Source of the DNA: Dioscorea cayenensis subsp. rotundata
Lineage: Eukaryota; Streptophyta; Magnoliopsida; Dioscoreales; Dioscoreaceae
NCBI RefSeq assembly: GCF_009730915.1
Contig: NC_052476.1
Location: 21,371,257 to 21,435,256, forward strand
Reading direction: 5' to 3'
DNA: 64,000 nt
Part shown: one piece after another, positions 1-18,377 of the stretch
Numbering within the stretch: the stretch's first letter is position 1
Layout: each line of letters starts with the position of its first letter
Program-made: the position numbers and the translations under genes
Notes under the pieces: generated by a model
The model's input: only the letters and a program-made list of their open reading frames with translations
Databases searched by the model: none
Told to the model about the DNA's origin: nothing

Positions 1-1010
1 CGTATACTCCAAGATGCGGGGTAGATTCGATACTCTTTTACTTTGCATCGTTGATGATATTCTATACATGGGAGTCGTCGATGGAGTCTTTGAATAACTT
101 CAAAGAGAATATGATGAAAACATTTGAAATGACTGATATGGGGCCAATGAGGTTCTTTCTCGGCTTGGAAGTGATACAGAGGAAAGGATTTGTTTTCATG
201 TCACAGAAGAAGTATGCAAGGGATCTCTTGTTCAGTTCAGGGATGCAAAAATTGCAAAGAGTTGATACTCCCAATGAATTCAAATGAAAGCTCTGTCTTC
301 GAGGACAACTCCGAGAAAAGCAGATACACGAGATATAGGAAATTAGTCGGTGCTACTGCTTTTACCTCACCCATTCTCGACCCGATATCATGTTTCTTTG
401 TTTCAATGGTTGCTCGGTACATGCATTCACCGAGTGTGCATCATTTAAGGGCGATGAAAAGCGAATCCTTCGATATGTTAAAGGAACAATCGGGTTTGGG
501 ATTCATTACAAGAAGGGAGAAAACTTCAAATTGTTGGGTTACTCCGACAGCGACTGGGGAGGATCTCAAGATGACCGGAAAAAGCACCACGAGGGTGGGC
601 ATTCTCCCTTAGCTCAGTGTTATAGCTTGGTGTTTCGAGAAGCGGTCCATCACTTGCTCATCAAGCACAGGCGAGTACATCTCATTGGCTGCGCACTGCG
701 AGGCTGTTTGGCTTCGTCGTCTACTTGAGGATCTCAATGAGAAGCAGGAAGACTCTAACATCATTCTCTGTGATAACTCATCGACTCTCTCCATTGCCAG
801 AATCCCACTCACCGCAGGCCCGAGACTAAACACATTGATACCCGCTTCCATTTTATTCGTGATCTTATAAAAGATGAGTTAATTAATGTGAAGCATTGTG
901 GAGCGAAGATCGGGTTAGGCGGATGTGTTTACAAAGGCTTTGCCCAAAAGCAAGTTCAGCTCATTCACTGAGAAGCTAGGAATTGGTGAATTATCTGATC
1001 AAGGGGAGTA
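1..1010 (+). pseudogene. Ty1/copia retrotransposon pol 3' part (RT-RNase H), frameshifted
   Basis: This is the C-terminal part of a Ty1/copia polyprotein, cut by the window edge. The reverse-transcriptase active-site core VDDILY is read at about 50-67. It is followed by the copia-typical stretch FEMTDMGPMRFFLGLEV (frame of 51-287) and SQKKYARDLL. RNase H motifs follow in other frames: RILRYVKGT near 462-490, YSDSDWGG near 541-565, and the region LAAHCEAVWLRRLL near 683-728. The final segment has the conserved tail of copia RNase H, near KHCGAK (890-910). The frame shifts at least three times, for example by one extra G just after the VDD core, so no intact protein is encoded. Gag, protease and integrase would lie left of the window. 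Confidence 0.88.
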
Positions 1011-1436
1011 TGTTGGAGAGATTGATCGGATCCCAATGAATCAAGTGGTGCACAACTACTGCTGCTCGCAGGTTGTCTCGAATCTGAGGGATGGTGTGCC
1101 TCATATCGGGATTCAATACAAGTGATGTGTGAATGTTGTTTAACTGGTTGCACTTGGTTGTAATGCATCGGGGATGCTTAATTACTACAGTTATAATGTT
1201 TGTTTGTAATGTTTGGCTATTTTTGAATATTCTCTAGCTATGTCTTGTATAACCATGAAGGTTGGTCGGCCGGTGTTTGTATTAATGCACAGTGCTTAAT
1301 TGAATGAAATATGAGAGTTATTTTTGGTGATCTCCATTGCTTCTTCTCTTCGAGTTTTTTCTTTGGTTTAGTTGTATGTTTGAATGGTGATTATATTCAG
1401 TGAGAAACACAAGTGACCATTGTCAAGCTTCCTCAC
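1011..1436 (+). repeat. Putative 3' LTR of the copia element
   Basis: A purine-rich tract (AAGGGGAG, 1001-1008) directly after the RNase H region is a good polypurine tract. It is followed at 1011 by TGTTGGAGAG, a typical copia LTR start. The right end is not certain: candidates ending in CA lie near 1410 and 1436. The matching 5' LTR is outside the window, so LTR identity and age cannot be judged. Confidence 0.55.
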
Positions 1437-1575
1437 ATTCTTAGCACCATTCTTACAAAAGCAGAGTGCTTGTCTTCATAACTAAGTGTGCAGCCTTGTC
1501 ATTGTTCTGGTAATCCGATCCTAACACCCAATGCCTCCATATATGCACTTAAATAACTCCTATTCAAGCTTTCAC

Positions 1576-1617
<42 letters not shown>

Positions 1618-3470
1618 ATATAGAAAACATCAGCAACGTACGTTCATAGGTAAGAACAATGCTAAACATGATATTACACTGAGTGAGGCATAATCAAGGA
1701 TTAATAGTACTAACACTGTTTATAAAACAGTATTGAGCAGTTGGATCAAAATCTAACATTTGATAGTAACGTTCGTAAATTTCAAACCATAGATGATTGA
1801 TTCTCATTTGTATATATATATATATATATGAAACAGTAAGTTATAATATGGGATTAATGTTATTAATATTTTTTATTTTATTGGAAAAAAAATTAAGGAG
1901 AGCAAAAGAAGAAACATGTGAATTGATGTGAAACAAGAGAATGAGTACAAAGTTGTCATTCATTAATGCTGTGAATCATAATGGGATTTATGAAGACAAC
2001 TGGATAGCAACAACACAAGAGACTTGTCAGGCCTCTTGAGTTTTTTTTCCAGTGCCTCTCAAGTCTCAACTTAAAAAATAATAATAATTTAAAAAAAATA
2101 ATAATAATAAAATGACTTCAAAAAGTGTGAAGCTAGTTGCATGCATTTATTGCTAGATTCACAGAGAGAGACCCCTAAAGATTGTGTAATTTGAGAAAGA
2201 CAATACAGGGAGTAAAACAAAAGGTTGAACTTGTGTAGGGAGTTGGCAGGAAAGTTATTTAAAAACCCCTACATTTAATTCTTTTTTATTTCAAATTTTC
2301 AATCCCTTACTTTTCAGTGTTATTAAAAGTCATAGGGACCAAAAACAAAGGTTTTGAGTTTTTTTGGAGTTGACTGTGGTCCATGAATGATGTTGCTTCA
2401 ATAGTATCAGAATCAAACCCAACATGGAACCAGTCAAAATGTCAAGTTATTGGATTATCAGTTCAACCATCGGATTAACAAAGTTAATGTCGGATCAATT
2501 TTTAAATATTTTTAATAATTTAATTTAATTTAATTTAATTTTTTTATTTACTAGTTAAATTACATTCATAGTGGCTTTTACTAGTTAAATTACAATTTTA
2601 ATCTAATTAAAAAATCAAGACACTGGTTCACTGATTCAACAGCTTAAACAACTGGTGTCGTCTAGTTTTAATAACACTAGTTCCTACATAATCTAAATTT
2701 AATCTAATTTAACACCAAGATAATATTATTTTATCATATGTATATATAATAATATACACATATTATGAGTAAAGTAATACAAAATCAGTTTAGCACTCTG
2801 GTGATTTTTTTTGGTAGACATTATCAAATGTTACCAAAACTAGTAATCTCACAATCTATATAATTCATCTACCAAAAAATAAATAAAAATCAACCAAATA
2901 ATTAAAAAATTATTTGATCAAGAAAGTTCTAACCCTTATACATATATTTTTGGTTTTTTATATGTATAACCATAAAAAAAAATAATTACAATTACATAAA
3001 CCATTATAAAAACTATATCTATTTTTGTATGTATACCTATATACATACATATATGTAAAGGGCCTATCATTCATTTTGCAAACCAGCAACTGCCATTAAA
3101 TCACCATCTAACGGTCCCCTAAATTCTCCCATGATTTCTCTTTATAAAAAAAAATTACAATTTATACACAATTACAAAAAACCAAATATATTATGTATGT
3201 ACATCCCTCCCCCACTAAACCCAATGCCACCTCTTTTTGTTTTTTTCAACTTTATTTTCGTCTCTATAGTATATACATGTTCATAGATGTTCAGAGGACT
3301 TATTCTAAAATACATATTATCATCAATCAAGTAAAATGATTATAAATGACCAAGCTCCTTGATTCTCCATTCTCATGAATAATGATAGTGTAAAGTTCTA
3401 AAATACATACATATATATATTATATAAACAATATGTTTTTTGGGGATGTCCTTAGAAAACGAACTTAGGG
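1437..3470. other. Intergenic AT-rich DNA, no gene seen
   Basis: The stretch is AT-rich, with TA microsatellites at about 1578-1612 and 1811-1830, many poly(A)/poly(T) runs and no coding frame with recognisable protein similarity. I looked here on the minus strand for later exons of the GDSL gene that starts at 4066 and found none. Confidence 0.6.
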
Positions 3471-3625
3471 ACTCTCTACAATAGTCATTAGATCACCTAT
3501 CTAACAGTTACTGTTTTATTATTAATCCGGGAGGTGAGATTAGTGATACTAATCTCACTTCCGGGTTATATTTATAATAAAACAACAATCGTCAGATGAT
3601 GATTTAACGGTTGTTGTGGGATGTT
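3471..3625. repeat. Foldback element or imperfect inverted repeat (MITE-like)
   Basis: A near-perfect hairpin core has left arm 3527-3544 (CCGGGAGGTGAGATTAGT) and right arm 3548-3565, with a 3-bp loop. Pairing of lower quality extends outward for about 55 bp on each side, so the whole 150 bp can fold back on itself. This is the shape of a small foldback MITE. No target-site duplication could be assigned confidently. Confidence 0.5.
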
Positions 3626-3769
3626 TCTAGATCTAGATTACCGCTTATCTAAAGAGAGAGAGAGAGGTACTTAAAATATTCTTTTGAGGGACTTAAAGAA
3701 GAGAAAAAAAGAAATAGTGAATTTAATGAATAGCAACAACAACAGTAGTAGTAGCAGTAGTAATTAGTA

Positions 3770-4066
3770 GTGCTCACAGAGGAAGTCGATGATGAGGCGG
3801 CCATCACAGAGCCGGCCGGTGGACTGCCGGAAAAACACCCGGCCTTCCGGCAAAGGAATATAAATTCCAAGTCCAGCAAACAGTCCTCCAGTATCAGAGT
3901 TTGAGTCTCCAAAGTTAAATATCACTTTACCACCTTCTTCACAATAACCACTTCCATTTTTCACACCATAATTAGTAGTAAAAGAAGAAGAAGAAGAAGA
4001 AGAAGAAGAAGAAGAAGGGGAAAAGAGCAGTAACACTAGTAGTGCAAGCACAACATTAATGTTCAT
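3770..4066 (-). pseudogene. GDSL esterase/lipase, first exon only (truncated gene)
   Basis: The minus-strand frame starts at ATG 4066. It encodes a hydrophobic signal peptide (MNINVVLALLVLLLFSP), a poly-Ser run from a GAA/TTC repeat, and GDSL block I: FNFGDSNSDTGG, followed by an RLCDGRLIIDFLCE segment. This is the standard first exon of a plant secreted GDSL esterase/lipase, with the nucleophile Ser in GDS. A good donor (T/GTGAGC) lies at the usual exon-1 end, and the frame stops a few codons later. Exons with blocks II, III and V (SxxH) are not found in the 3.7 kb downstream on this strand. The gene is therefore probably a 5' remnant, unless a very long intron crosses the window edge. A TATA box is present upstream. 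Confidence 0.75.
3980..4017 (-). repeat. (TTC/GAA)n repeat coding poly-Ser
   Basis: An AGA/GAA trinucleotide run (plus strand) is read on the minus strand as serine codons after the signal peptide of the GDSL fragment. Confidence 0.85.
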
Positions 4067-4117
4067 TGTTCTTGCACTTGAAATGAGAACACTAGTTAGT
4101 GATTAAGGACTTTGGGT

Positions 4118-4125
4118 TTTATAGA
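4118..4125 (-). promoter_or_regulatory. TATA box of the GDSL gene
   Basis: The minus strand reads CTATAAAACC about 50-60 bp upstream of the start codon at 4066, a canonical plant TATA box at a plausible distance. The core promoter of this first-exon fragment therefore looks intact. Confidence 0.5.
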
Positions 4126-4559
4126 CAAAAGGATAATGGAGATGAAGGTGATGGTGGTGGTGTTTATATTATTTATTTATTTCTTATTTTTTTGAAAATT
4201 AAGTTTAAATTTGGAAAATATAATGGTATGGATTTGGGTGTATGTGGTGTTGGATGTTTTGTTTTTTTGGTTAATTATTTTGGGTGGGAGTAATGAGAAA
4301 GAGACATGTACTGAAGTGTGGTGGTGTCACGGACTTGTATTCAGTGCATGAATAGTTCTCTCATTCACATTGTGAAAGTGGAAGTGGAGATTCTGAAACT
4401 GAAAGTGGGGGTTTTTTTTGTGAAAATGGAGATGGAAGTGCAAGTGCAAGTGCTCATGCTCTCAAAGTCAATCATCTCATCCAACATGCTAGCTCCATAT
4501 CATCAACAATTCAGTATATTTATATATGGCAAAACATTTTTTTAATGAGTGTTTATAGA

Positions 4560-4790
4560 TAAAAAAATTTATAGATGTTTAATTATAGCTGTTGGATCCA
4601 ACGTTAATAAACAGTAGAATCATGTGTTGTAATATTTTAAACAGTAATTATTTTATTTGGTACTGTATTAATTACTATTTATAATGTTGGCCGTTGGATC
4701 GAGATCCAACGGTTGATAATGAATATGTCCATAGATTTTTTATTTATGAATGTCCATAAATGAATGATCATATATATATAAAGCTAGTTT
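4560..4790. repeat. Inverted-repeat MITE-like segment
   Basis: The segment contains GTTGGATCCAAC near 4591 and the palindromic GGCCGTTGGATCGAGATCCAACGG near 4689-4712 (described here, not quoted as one motif). Around these, internal sequences partly pair with each other. Related ATCCAACG/CATCTAACG words recur near 3105 and 4840. I read it as a degenerate foldback element, and its borders are approximate. Confidence 0.35.
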
Positions 4791-5780
4791 TTGGAACCTC
4801 CACAAATTTTAATCTATGGATATTTTCAGAATCGTTAGATCATCATCTAATGATCATTCAATCTCTACTTTAATTTTTTCAGTGTTGATTCTACTTTCAA
4901 AATCCGCTCATTGTATTTTTATTCATTTGTTCTATGTAATTTTTTAAATATGTGGTGAACATTCCATAAATGAGGTGTGTATATATAGACTTGAGAAAGT
5001 GGGTGAAAATATGCTTTAAAATGGTCTTTAATGAATAATGGTAAAAACTAAAAAAAAATTTTAAAGAATAAAAGAGAAATCAGGTGTTTAAATATAAAAT
5101 TAAAAAAAAAACTGGAATTCTTAAATGCATTATTATTGTTGTTGTTTAATAAAATGAAGCATAAAAGAACATAAGACAAACATGGAAGTGTGTGAGGGTA
5201 TCTATCACATGTTAGTGCACTCAAAACATGGTTGAAACTAAAGTGATGGAAAGATTTGGCTTCTCTCTTTTCTTTTCTTTTTCCATATTGCTGAGATTGA
5301 TGCAATTGTTTAGTATATATACATACAAAACATGATGCCAGAAGAGATAATGTCTATATATATATATATATGTATAATATATTCAAGATCAGACTGAAAA
5401 GGCAGAAGACAAGGTGGTGACTTGGGAATTAATATTCCCTTTCCAAAATTATAATTTTGAATTTTTACATTAAGAATTTCATGGCTACTTATCTTTTAGT
5501 TTTATTATTTAAAAAAAAAATGTTTGTTTAAGATATAAAAGTACTAATTTTCTGTGATTAGAAAGTTTTCTATGTACAGATAACATGAACATTCCATAGT
5601 TTTCTAAGTCTAGATGCATATTTATTTTTAGAAAAAGATGCATTTTTATTTTTAATGTAAATCCTAAATTTTCACACAGAGAAATGAGTACAATGAACAA
5701 ATCAACTCACAATATTCTTCAAAATATATTCTTTAAAAATTTAACAACATCTAAAATAAAAATGAAAACAACAAGGCTCT
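4791..5780. other. Intergenic AT-rich DNA
   Basis: No gene or recognisable element was found between the MITE-like segment and the 3' end of the helicase gene. The stretch carries poly(A) runs and a short TA repeat near 5355-5371. Confidence 0.5.
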
Positions 5781-6088
5781 ACTTCTTCAATGAACACTCA
5801 AAGCAACAATCTGTTGAACATAAAACTCTTCAGTTATCAGTTGGATAAACAAAAATCACATTAGAACCAACCAAGAATATTTCATCATGCCCTGCAGCCT
5901 GCAGCCATTAAATTTGTATCATTTTTGTCTAAATACTGAATGCCATATCAGATCCTAAAGAGCACTGCATTCAATCTCCCTCCAAAAAGCATTAGAAAGA
6001 AAGATCATCATCCTCCAGAGCAGTTCTAAGTACTAGCACTCTACAAAACATGCCAATAAACGACTAGAGCCTCATGAGATTCTTTGGT

Positions 6089-12592
<6,504 letters not shown>

Positions 12593-13981
12593 GATCGAGT
12601 CTTACCTTTACTCCAACGTTTGTGTGGAGGTTAGCCTTACGACAATGATAGTTCCAGAGTTAAGAAGATCCCCAATCCATAGAAGCAGAATAAAAACCAC
12701 CAAAACAGCAAGGAAAATTCGAGAGTAACAAAAGCTGTGCTATGGCAAACCTTATTCCCAAATAGCCTATTTGATACCTATAGACAACAAATATAAGTAA
12801 GAAGTCAAAGAATCAAGAGACATTAAATAAAGCAACCTTAAGAGAATGAACATGAAGGCCACATGGTTCCTCATTTGCAAAAATATAAGTAAATAAATTT
12901 ACAAAGAACTAAAACTTATTAACATAATGAAGAGTAACAAAACTATATTTTTCCGTTCTTTACCAATTCCGACATTCATATCCCAGCAGATCATCGAAAA
13001 TAGACAGCCCCAGTGGTATAAACATAAATTATATAATATAGAGAACATTGAAGTGAACTTCGATTCTCAAAGCCATGCAAACGAATTGAGATGGTTCCAT
13101 GGTTCACTAGAAACAAATTAAAAAAAAACCCACCAAAACACCATTATGAAATGCTTCCACTAGAAACTTATAATTGATAAAAGAAGCTAGCATGAATTTG
13201 CAGGAAGTATATAGTTCCATATAGAAAGAAATCATAATTAGCGAAAGATGGGAAAAGTAATGTATTCCCACTATGCTCCCTCTATTGATCTTGGACTCAA
13301 ATGTCTTGCAATTTAAATGGACAAAAGAAGTGGAAAACATGAGTTATTCCAACACAAAACTCACTAAAAACAAAGTTTCCATATATACCATAAATAAAAC
13401 AATGTGGCCAAATTGATTGCAGTTAGTCAATGAGCATCATTGACCTTAAAGTTTTCCGACTCATCAGGAATTTTGGAGCCATCCACCTCAACAGCCATAT
13501 ATTAATTGAATCTCACGATGAATAAAACAAAACCCCACTCCTTGAATCAAACACACAAACCAGAAACATTTGAATCATAGCATACTTGCAGTTACAAATC
13601 ATTGTTCCTAAAACCAAGAACTATGTACATCAATACCTCGAATCAATTCCAAAATCACCTTGCAGTGAAAAACAATCCTTTGATTTCTATATTTTTCTCG
13701 TCTCTTCCCACCATACACCAATTCGCTAAAATAACTTGAGAATCATCCTTTCCAGTATTCCAACGCCTAAATCCCGATGAAAAACTTAAAAATTTCTCAA
13801 CAAAAATTAAGAAAACGAAAAGAAACCGTAGTTCTTGAATTCCGAAACCCAATCAAACTCACTAGGATCATCATTATTCAGAAATCAACCAAAATCCATC
13901 AATACCTCAAAAAAAAAGGAAGAAAAACAATAAAACACTTGGAGATGATGACCAGATTCTCGATTGACAGAGAGAAAAATA

Positions 13982-14110
13982 CCTTTTTTCCTCTTGGATA
14001 GAACGAGTGTGGCAGAGAATCGAGAGAGATGCGAAGCAAATCGCCCCACTTCGATCTCTCTGCGAAATCGAGAGAGAGTTGTGGAGTAGAAAAAATAAAA
14101 AGTAGAAAAG
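13982..14110 (-). other. Probable 5'-UTR exon and promoter-proximal region of the helicase gene
   Basis: On the minus strand, a CT/GA-rich leader runs down to AAAAAG/GTATTT at 13982. This looks like a splice donor and would open a leader intron of about 1.3 kb ending shortly before ATG 12592. Upstream, AAACCCTAGG near 14127 resembles a telo-box, common in promoters of RNA-metabolism genes. The exact transcription start and acceptor are not resolved. Confidence 0.45.
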
Positions 14111-14199
14111 AAAAAAAATAAAAACCAAACCCTAGGTTTCGTTGGCTTCTTCGCTCCTTTCCACCGTGTTTGAAGGCACGTGCCGCTCATGTGCTGTTA

Positions 14200-14880
14200 G
14201 AGTAGGTCTACACCCTTAAAACATACCCTAAAAAGTGACCCGGCTTGCCCTAAAATATCTGTTTTTTTTTAAAAAGATTTTTTTTAGTTATTTTATCCTT
14301 TTATATTTTTTTAAAAATTATTAAAAAATAATAATTACAAGCATTACACTTCCCAGTGTGAAAAACCCCAACAGTATCAGTCTAACTGCTAAAACTTGGA
14401 TTATAAAACATTCATTATTAAAGTTAGAAATAAATCAAATAAAATGAATCTAAAAGCACTAATTATGAGAGTGGGCTTACAACTCAATTCTCATATTAAT
14501 CTAAATGAAGATACACAGAGAACTGTTATTACCCTTGTACTCATGCCTCTAACTATATATTGTCATATTTATTAAAAAAAATCAGTTGAACTATATTTAC
14601 TTTTATTTTTCATCATTAAAAATATAGTTATAAAATATATAAGAAAAATAAACCATTTTATAAATATTAAACACAAAAGTAAATTTCATTCAATGAAAGA
14701 AATTATAATCCACTTGACTCTCACATTATTTTACATTTGAAAAAGACTTGAGTTTGAGTTTTTCAACTTAAAAAATATATGTTGGGTAAATGTGAAAGAA
14801 ACAATAATTCCTTCCTCACATAAATACATGAATAAAAAGAAATTTATTCCATTAATATATATATATATAAGTTATTATTT
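14200..14880. other. AT-rich divergent intergenic region
   Basis: This lies between the helicase (minus) and the carrier gene (plus). I see only AT-rich sequence, short poly(A)/poly(T) runs and a small TA repeat near 14856-14869. No gene was found. Confidence 0.5.
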
Positions 14881-14887
14881 TGCCAAC

Positions 14888-15055
14888 AGCTCTCGGGTCA
14901 ATTGGCACCGGATCCTTTGCGTAGGGCTTTTGTCTTGGGTAGAGTGTGGCTCCCCAAATTCGATTTTTGCCCCAACGCAATGTGAGGGTATTGTGACGTA
15001 GAGTGTGACTCCCCTCCACGTGTTTGCCCATTTATTAGGCGTTTGTCGCCTTTTT
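14888..15055 (+). repeat. Possible degenerate tRNA-derived SINE
   Basis: A GC-richer patch in AT-rich DNA has an A-box-like TCGGGTCAATTGG near 14893 and a B-box-like ATTCGATTT near 14959. Both resemble the internal Pol III promoter boxes of tRNA genes. It ends in a short T run followed by A's (15051-15060). The phrase GTAGAGTGTGRCTCCCC occurs twice (14939 and 14998). It does not fold as a tRNA. The call rests on box similarity alone. Confidence 0.3.
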
Positions 15056-15183
15056 AAAAAACAAAATCATTTTCATATAAAAGTTAATAGTGGACATAAA
15101 AAGAAAATAATGAAATATTATTTTTTTTAAAAAGAAAAAAGAAAAAGAAAAATGTCACGTGTCAATCTTAGAGCCGCCACGTG
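15017..15183 (+). promoter_or_regulatory. Three CACGTG G-boxes upstream of the carrier gene
   Basis: CACGTG occurs at 15017-15022, 15156-15161 and 15178-15183. The last two are 22 bp apart (about two helical turns) within GTCACGTGTC and GCCACGTGAT contexts. Together they form an ABRE/G-box pair, suggesting bZIP or bHLH control of the carrier gene starting at 15383. The regulatory role is inferred from motif and spacing only. Confidence 0.45.
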
Positions 15184-15382
15184 ATATTTTCTCTTTTTAT
15201 TCAAACACGAATAAAGGGAAGCTTCTCAAGTGGTCGTCTTCTTGTTTCCTATTTGGACTTTGGCTCCCTCCCTGCTTCTCCGGAGCACTCTCTCTTGCCT
15301 GAAACGCGAGCGGAATCGAGAATCAAGGAAAGCATTTGCTTCTCTCATCTTCTTCTCGGGGTTTGGAACTGGAGGGAAGGCT

Positions 15383-18377
15383 ATGGCAGCGGAAACGGAG
15401 GTCTCTACTGCCGATTTGGCCCTTTCGGAGACCAATATCAACTGGGAAAGGTTCTTTGCTCTGCTCTTTGTTGTTTTTAATAGATTTATTATAATGTTTT
15501 TATATATATATATATATATATTCTGGTGTTATGTGATGCGGGTTTCGTTTCATGATCAGATATGTAGCTGGTTTCCATAAATTTGGTAGCTTTTTCCCCA
15601 AATTTCTGGGAAGATCCTTTTTTTTTCCGCTGAGTTTTCTAATTAGCTATTGTATTTTGATTGTTAGTTGCTTCTGCTTGTTTAGTTGTGTAATCTTTTT
15701 AAGTAAATTTAGTAGCAAATGCTGCTGCTGCTGCTGCTGCTGTTGTTGTTGGGTTTTTATTTTAATCTCAGTTTCTTAATTTCTTGCAGTATTGGTTTTT
15801 TGGTGTACTTGTTATACTAGATAAGGAACTAAGTTGTTTGTTTCATGTTAGTTAGGACTAGTGGTTATGGTGATATGAAGATGGTGACATTGGATATAAT
15901 GGCGTTAACCGGGGCCTTGAAATTGAAGTATTTAGGCTTCAATATGCAATGACATGCTTGGACATTGCTTAGCACTTATAAGAACTTTTAGCTTTTAACT
16001 AGATGCGTGTACGCAGCACACACACCTTTCCATGGACTTGTGCCATATCAAACAATTTTATAGGTCGACGTATAAGCAAGTTATGCTTTATAGATATTTA
16101 TCATGTTAATCCTGAAAAATATCCGATATAATGACCTGTGTTTATCATATTAACTTATTGACATATTTATAAGATCCTCTTTAGGGTATTTTTAGTTATT
16201 TGTTAAGTGAAATTTGGTGGTGGGGAGAACATTATGTTTGAAATCATCACACTCAGCAATTAATTAGGATGTTGCTCTTTTAAATGAAGAAGTTTTATGG
16301 CGTTGTTTCTGTTGTCAATGATTTAGTTTTATGAGGATTCAAATATGGAATGTAGACACACAAGTTTAACTATGTAATTGTCCTTCTCCTATTTGCTAAA
16401 TAAGTTTCAAATTAGGTAAGGCCCTGTTTATGGTTTAATTGAAATGATGATCAAATTTGTGAATGAGTTGTTATGTTCTCATATGTATTGTTGCTTGGAG
16501 AGGCTGACTAGGTTTCATGGTGCCGATGTTAAGGTTGGACAAGACAAGGTTTCATGCCATTGGAGCAATATTATTTACAGTACAATTAGGCCTATTGCAT
16601 CCAATAGCTGTAGTAAAGACCAGGATGCAAGTGGCTGAAGGTGAAATGGCTCGCATGCATGGATTCTCAGTATTTAAAAATATATTGAGGAATAATGGAC
16701 TCGCTGGCATTTTCAGAGGTTTTGGTACCTCTTCTATTGGTGCCTTACCTGGTAGGGTATTAGCCTTGACATCTCTTGAAGTTTCAAAGGAGAAGATGCT
16801 GAAATCTATTGAAGATTTGGATATGCCAGACGCAACACGTATTGCTGTCGCTAACGGCACGGCTGGGTTATTCTCAAATTTAGTTTCTTCTGCATACTTT
16901 GTACCCTTAGAAGTGGTAAGATGTTATTCTTATTGGCCTTTTGTCTTATATTTTCTTGTTTATGATTTTTTTCCCTTTCTCTTTATTTAAAATGAATTAG
17001 TATCTCTGGTTATAATCACCTGAAAGTTGACTACATTTAGGTTTACAATTTGTCTTATATTCTGCTAAGCAAGTGGTATTGTCTTTCTGGCAGAATTTTA
17101 ATAACTTCAATACTATCTGCAATTCTTCTCACAAAGAACTTTTAAATTGCCTTCATCATCCTTATGCTGAGTTTTCACTCCCATGTTATGCTATGTTTTC
17201 TTGGTGCAAATCAAGAGCCTTTTTCTTCAATCTTGGATAGTTGGAACATTTAATTTTAAAGCTATGTCTCCCCATTATGGTCTAGGAATACAATGTCCTT
17301 GCAAGCATCATAATTTTGTGTCCATCTCAGGCATTATATTCCAATTAGTCCTATTTTGATAGTTAATTTGATAGGTACACAATAGCAGTATATCGCATCC
17401 TTGGAGATTGTTGCTAGATTATTGCGTCATAAGCTTTATATACAATCAGAAACATTCATAACTATGCCTTCATCTTGTCATGCTCTTTTACTTTAAAAGA
17501 TTAAACTCTTTAACAGATTTGCCAGAGACTGATGGTTCAAGGTCTACCTGGAATTACTACATATAATGGTCCTTTTGACGTTGCTCATAAAGTACTTAAG
17601 ACTGAGGGTCTGCGTGGTTTGTACAGAGGTTTCGGGCTAACAGTAGTGACCCAGTCACCTGCATCAGCACTTTGGTGGGGTGCCTATGGATCTGCACAGC
17701 ATATTATTTGGAGGTTGTTGAAAATATCATGTAATGTGATATCTTCCTGAAAATAATCACACCATGTTTTTCATCAGTTTGCATATTGTAATTCAGTTAT
17801 GAGACTAAGATTCTTTTGTTTTTTTCCCTCATATCTAGGAGTTTGGGCTTTGGAGATGAAATAGAGAGGAAGCCATCTCACCTAGAACTAGTTACAGTTC
17901 AAGCAACGGCAGGAACAATTGCGGGCGCATGCTCTTCTATCATAACTACCCCATTAGATACCATTAAAACACGACTTCAGGCGAGCTTACTTCTCTATTC
18001 AAATAATCTATAGAGATTATGATGGCTCTAACTTGAAGTGTTAATATATTTTCAGTATCATTTATGTTTTTATTTTCTGGTATAAAGCTAGTGTAATTTT
18101 ACAGGTCATGGATGATTATGGCACTGGAAGGCCATCAGTCTGGAAGACGACAAAGGTACTTCTTCAAGAAGACGGTTGGAGAGGCTTCTATAGAGGTTTC
18201 GGTCCCCGCTTTCTCAACATGTCACTCTGGGGCACTTCGATGATTGTAACATATGAACTGATAAGTGAGCCTCAGATTCTTTTCTCAGTTGCATTCAAAT
18301 TGTCAATTACTACATTCAATCTGATATCATTTCTTATCAACTCCGCAGAGCGCTTATCGTTGAAACGTGAGCAATAA
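15383..18377 (+). CDS. Mitochondrial carrier protein, SLC25A44-like
   Basis: The frame-consistent exons are 15383-15450, 16534-16915, 17517-17713, 17839-17980, 18105-18264 and 18349-18377, giving 325 aa. Three carrier repeats are visible. Their signatures are HPIAVVKTRMQ (the acidic residue of PxDxxK is replaced by Ala), VPLEVICQRLMVQG and TPLDTIKTRLQ. Each is followed by the G-x-YRGF pattern (GIFRGFG, GLYRGFG, GFYRGFG). The N-terminal INWERLDKTRF segment matches the plant At5g15640/SLC25A44 group, whose animal member carries branched-chain amino acids. The plant substrate is not shown here. It should sit in the mitochondrial inner membrane. The CDS is intact. Intron 4 has an apparent GC donor (CAG/GCGAGC), and intron 1 holds a (CTG)n microsatellite. 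Confidence 0.93.
15720..15751 (+). repeat. (CTG)n/(TTG)n microsatellite in carrier intron 1
   Basis: Seven CTG units followed by TTG units lie inside the first intron of the carrier gene, so they are not translated. This would be a natural length-polymorphism marker. Confidence 0.85.

Noticed and set aside
2400..2660. Possible hAT-derived MITE with TTCAACC/CGGATTAAC words
   Set aside because: Only vague resemblance to the subterminal words of the hAT element, with no inverted ends or target duplication.
14888..15055. Functional tRNA gene
   Set aside because: Only the two promoter boxes resemble tRNA. No acceptor stem or anticodon arm can be formed.
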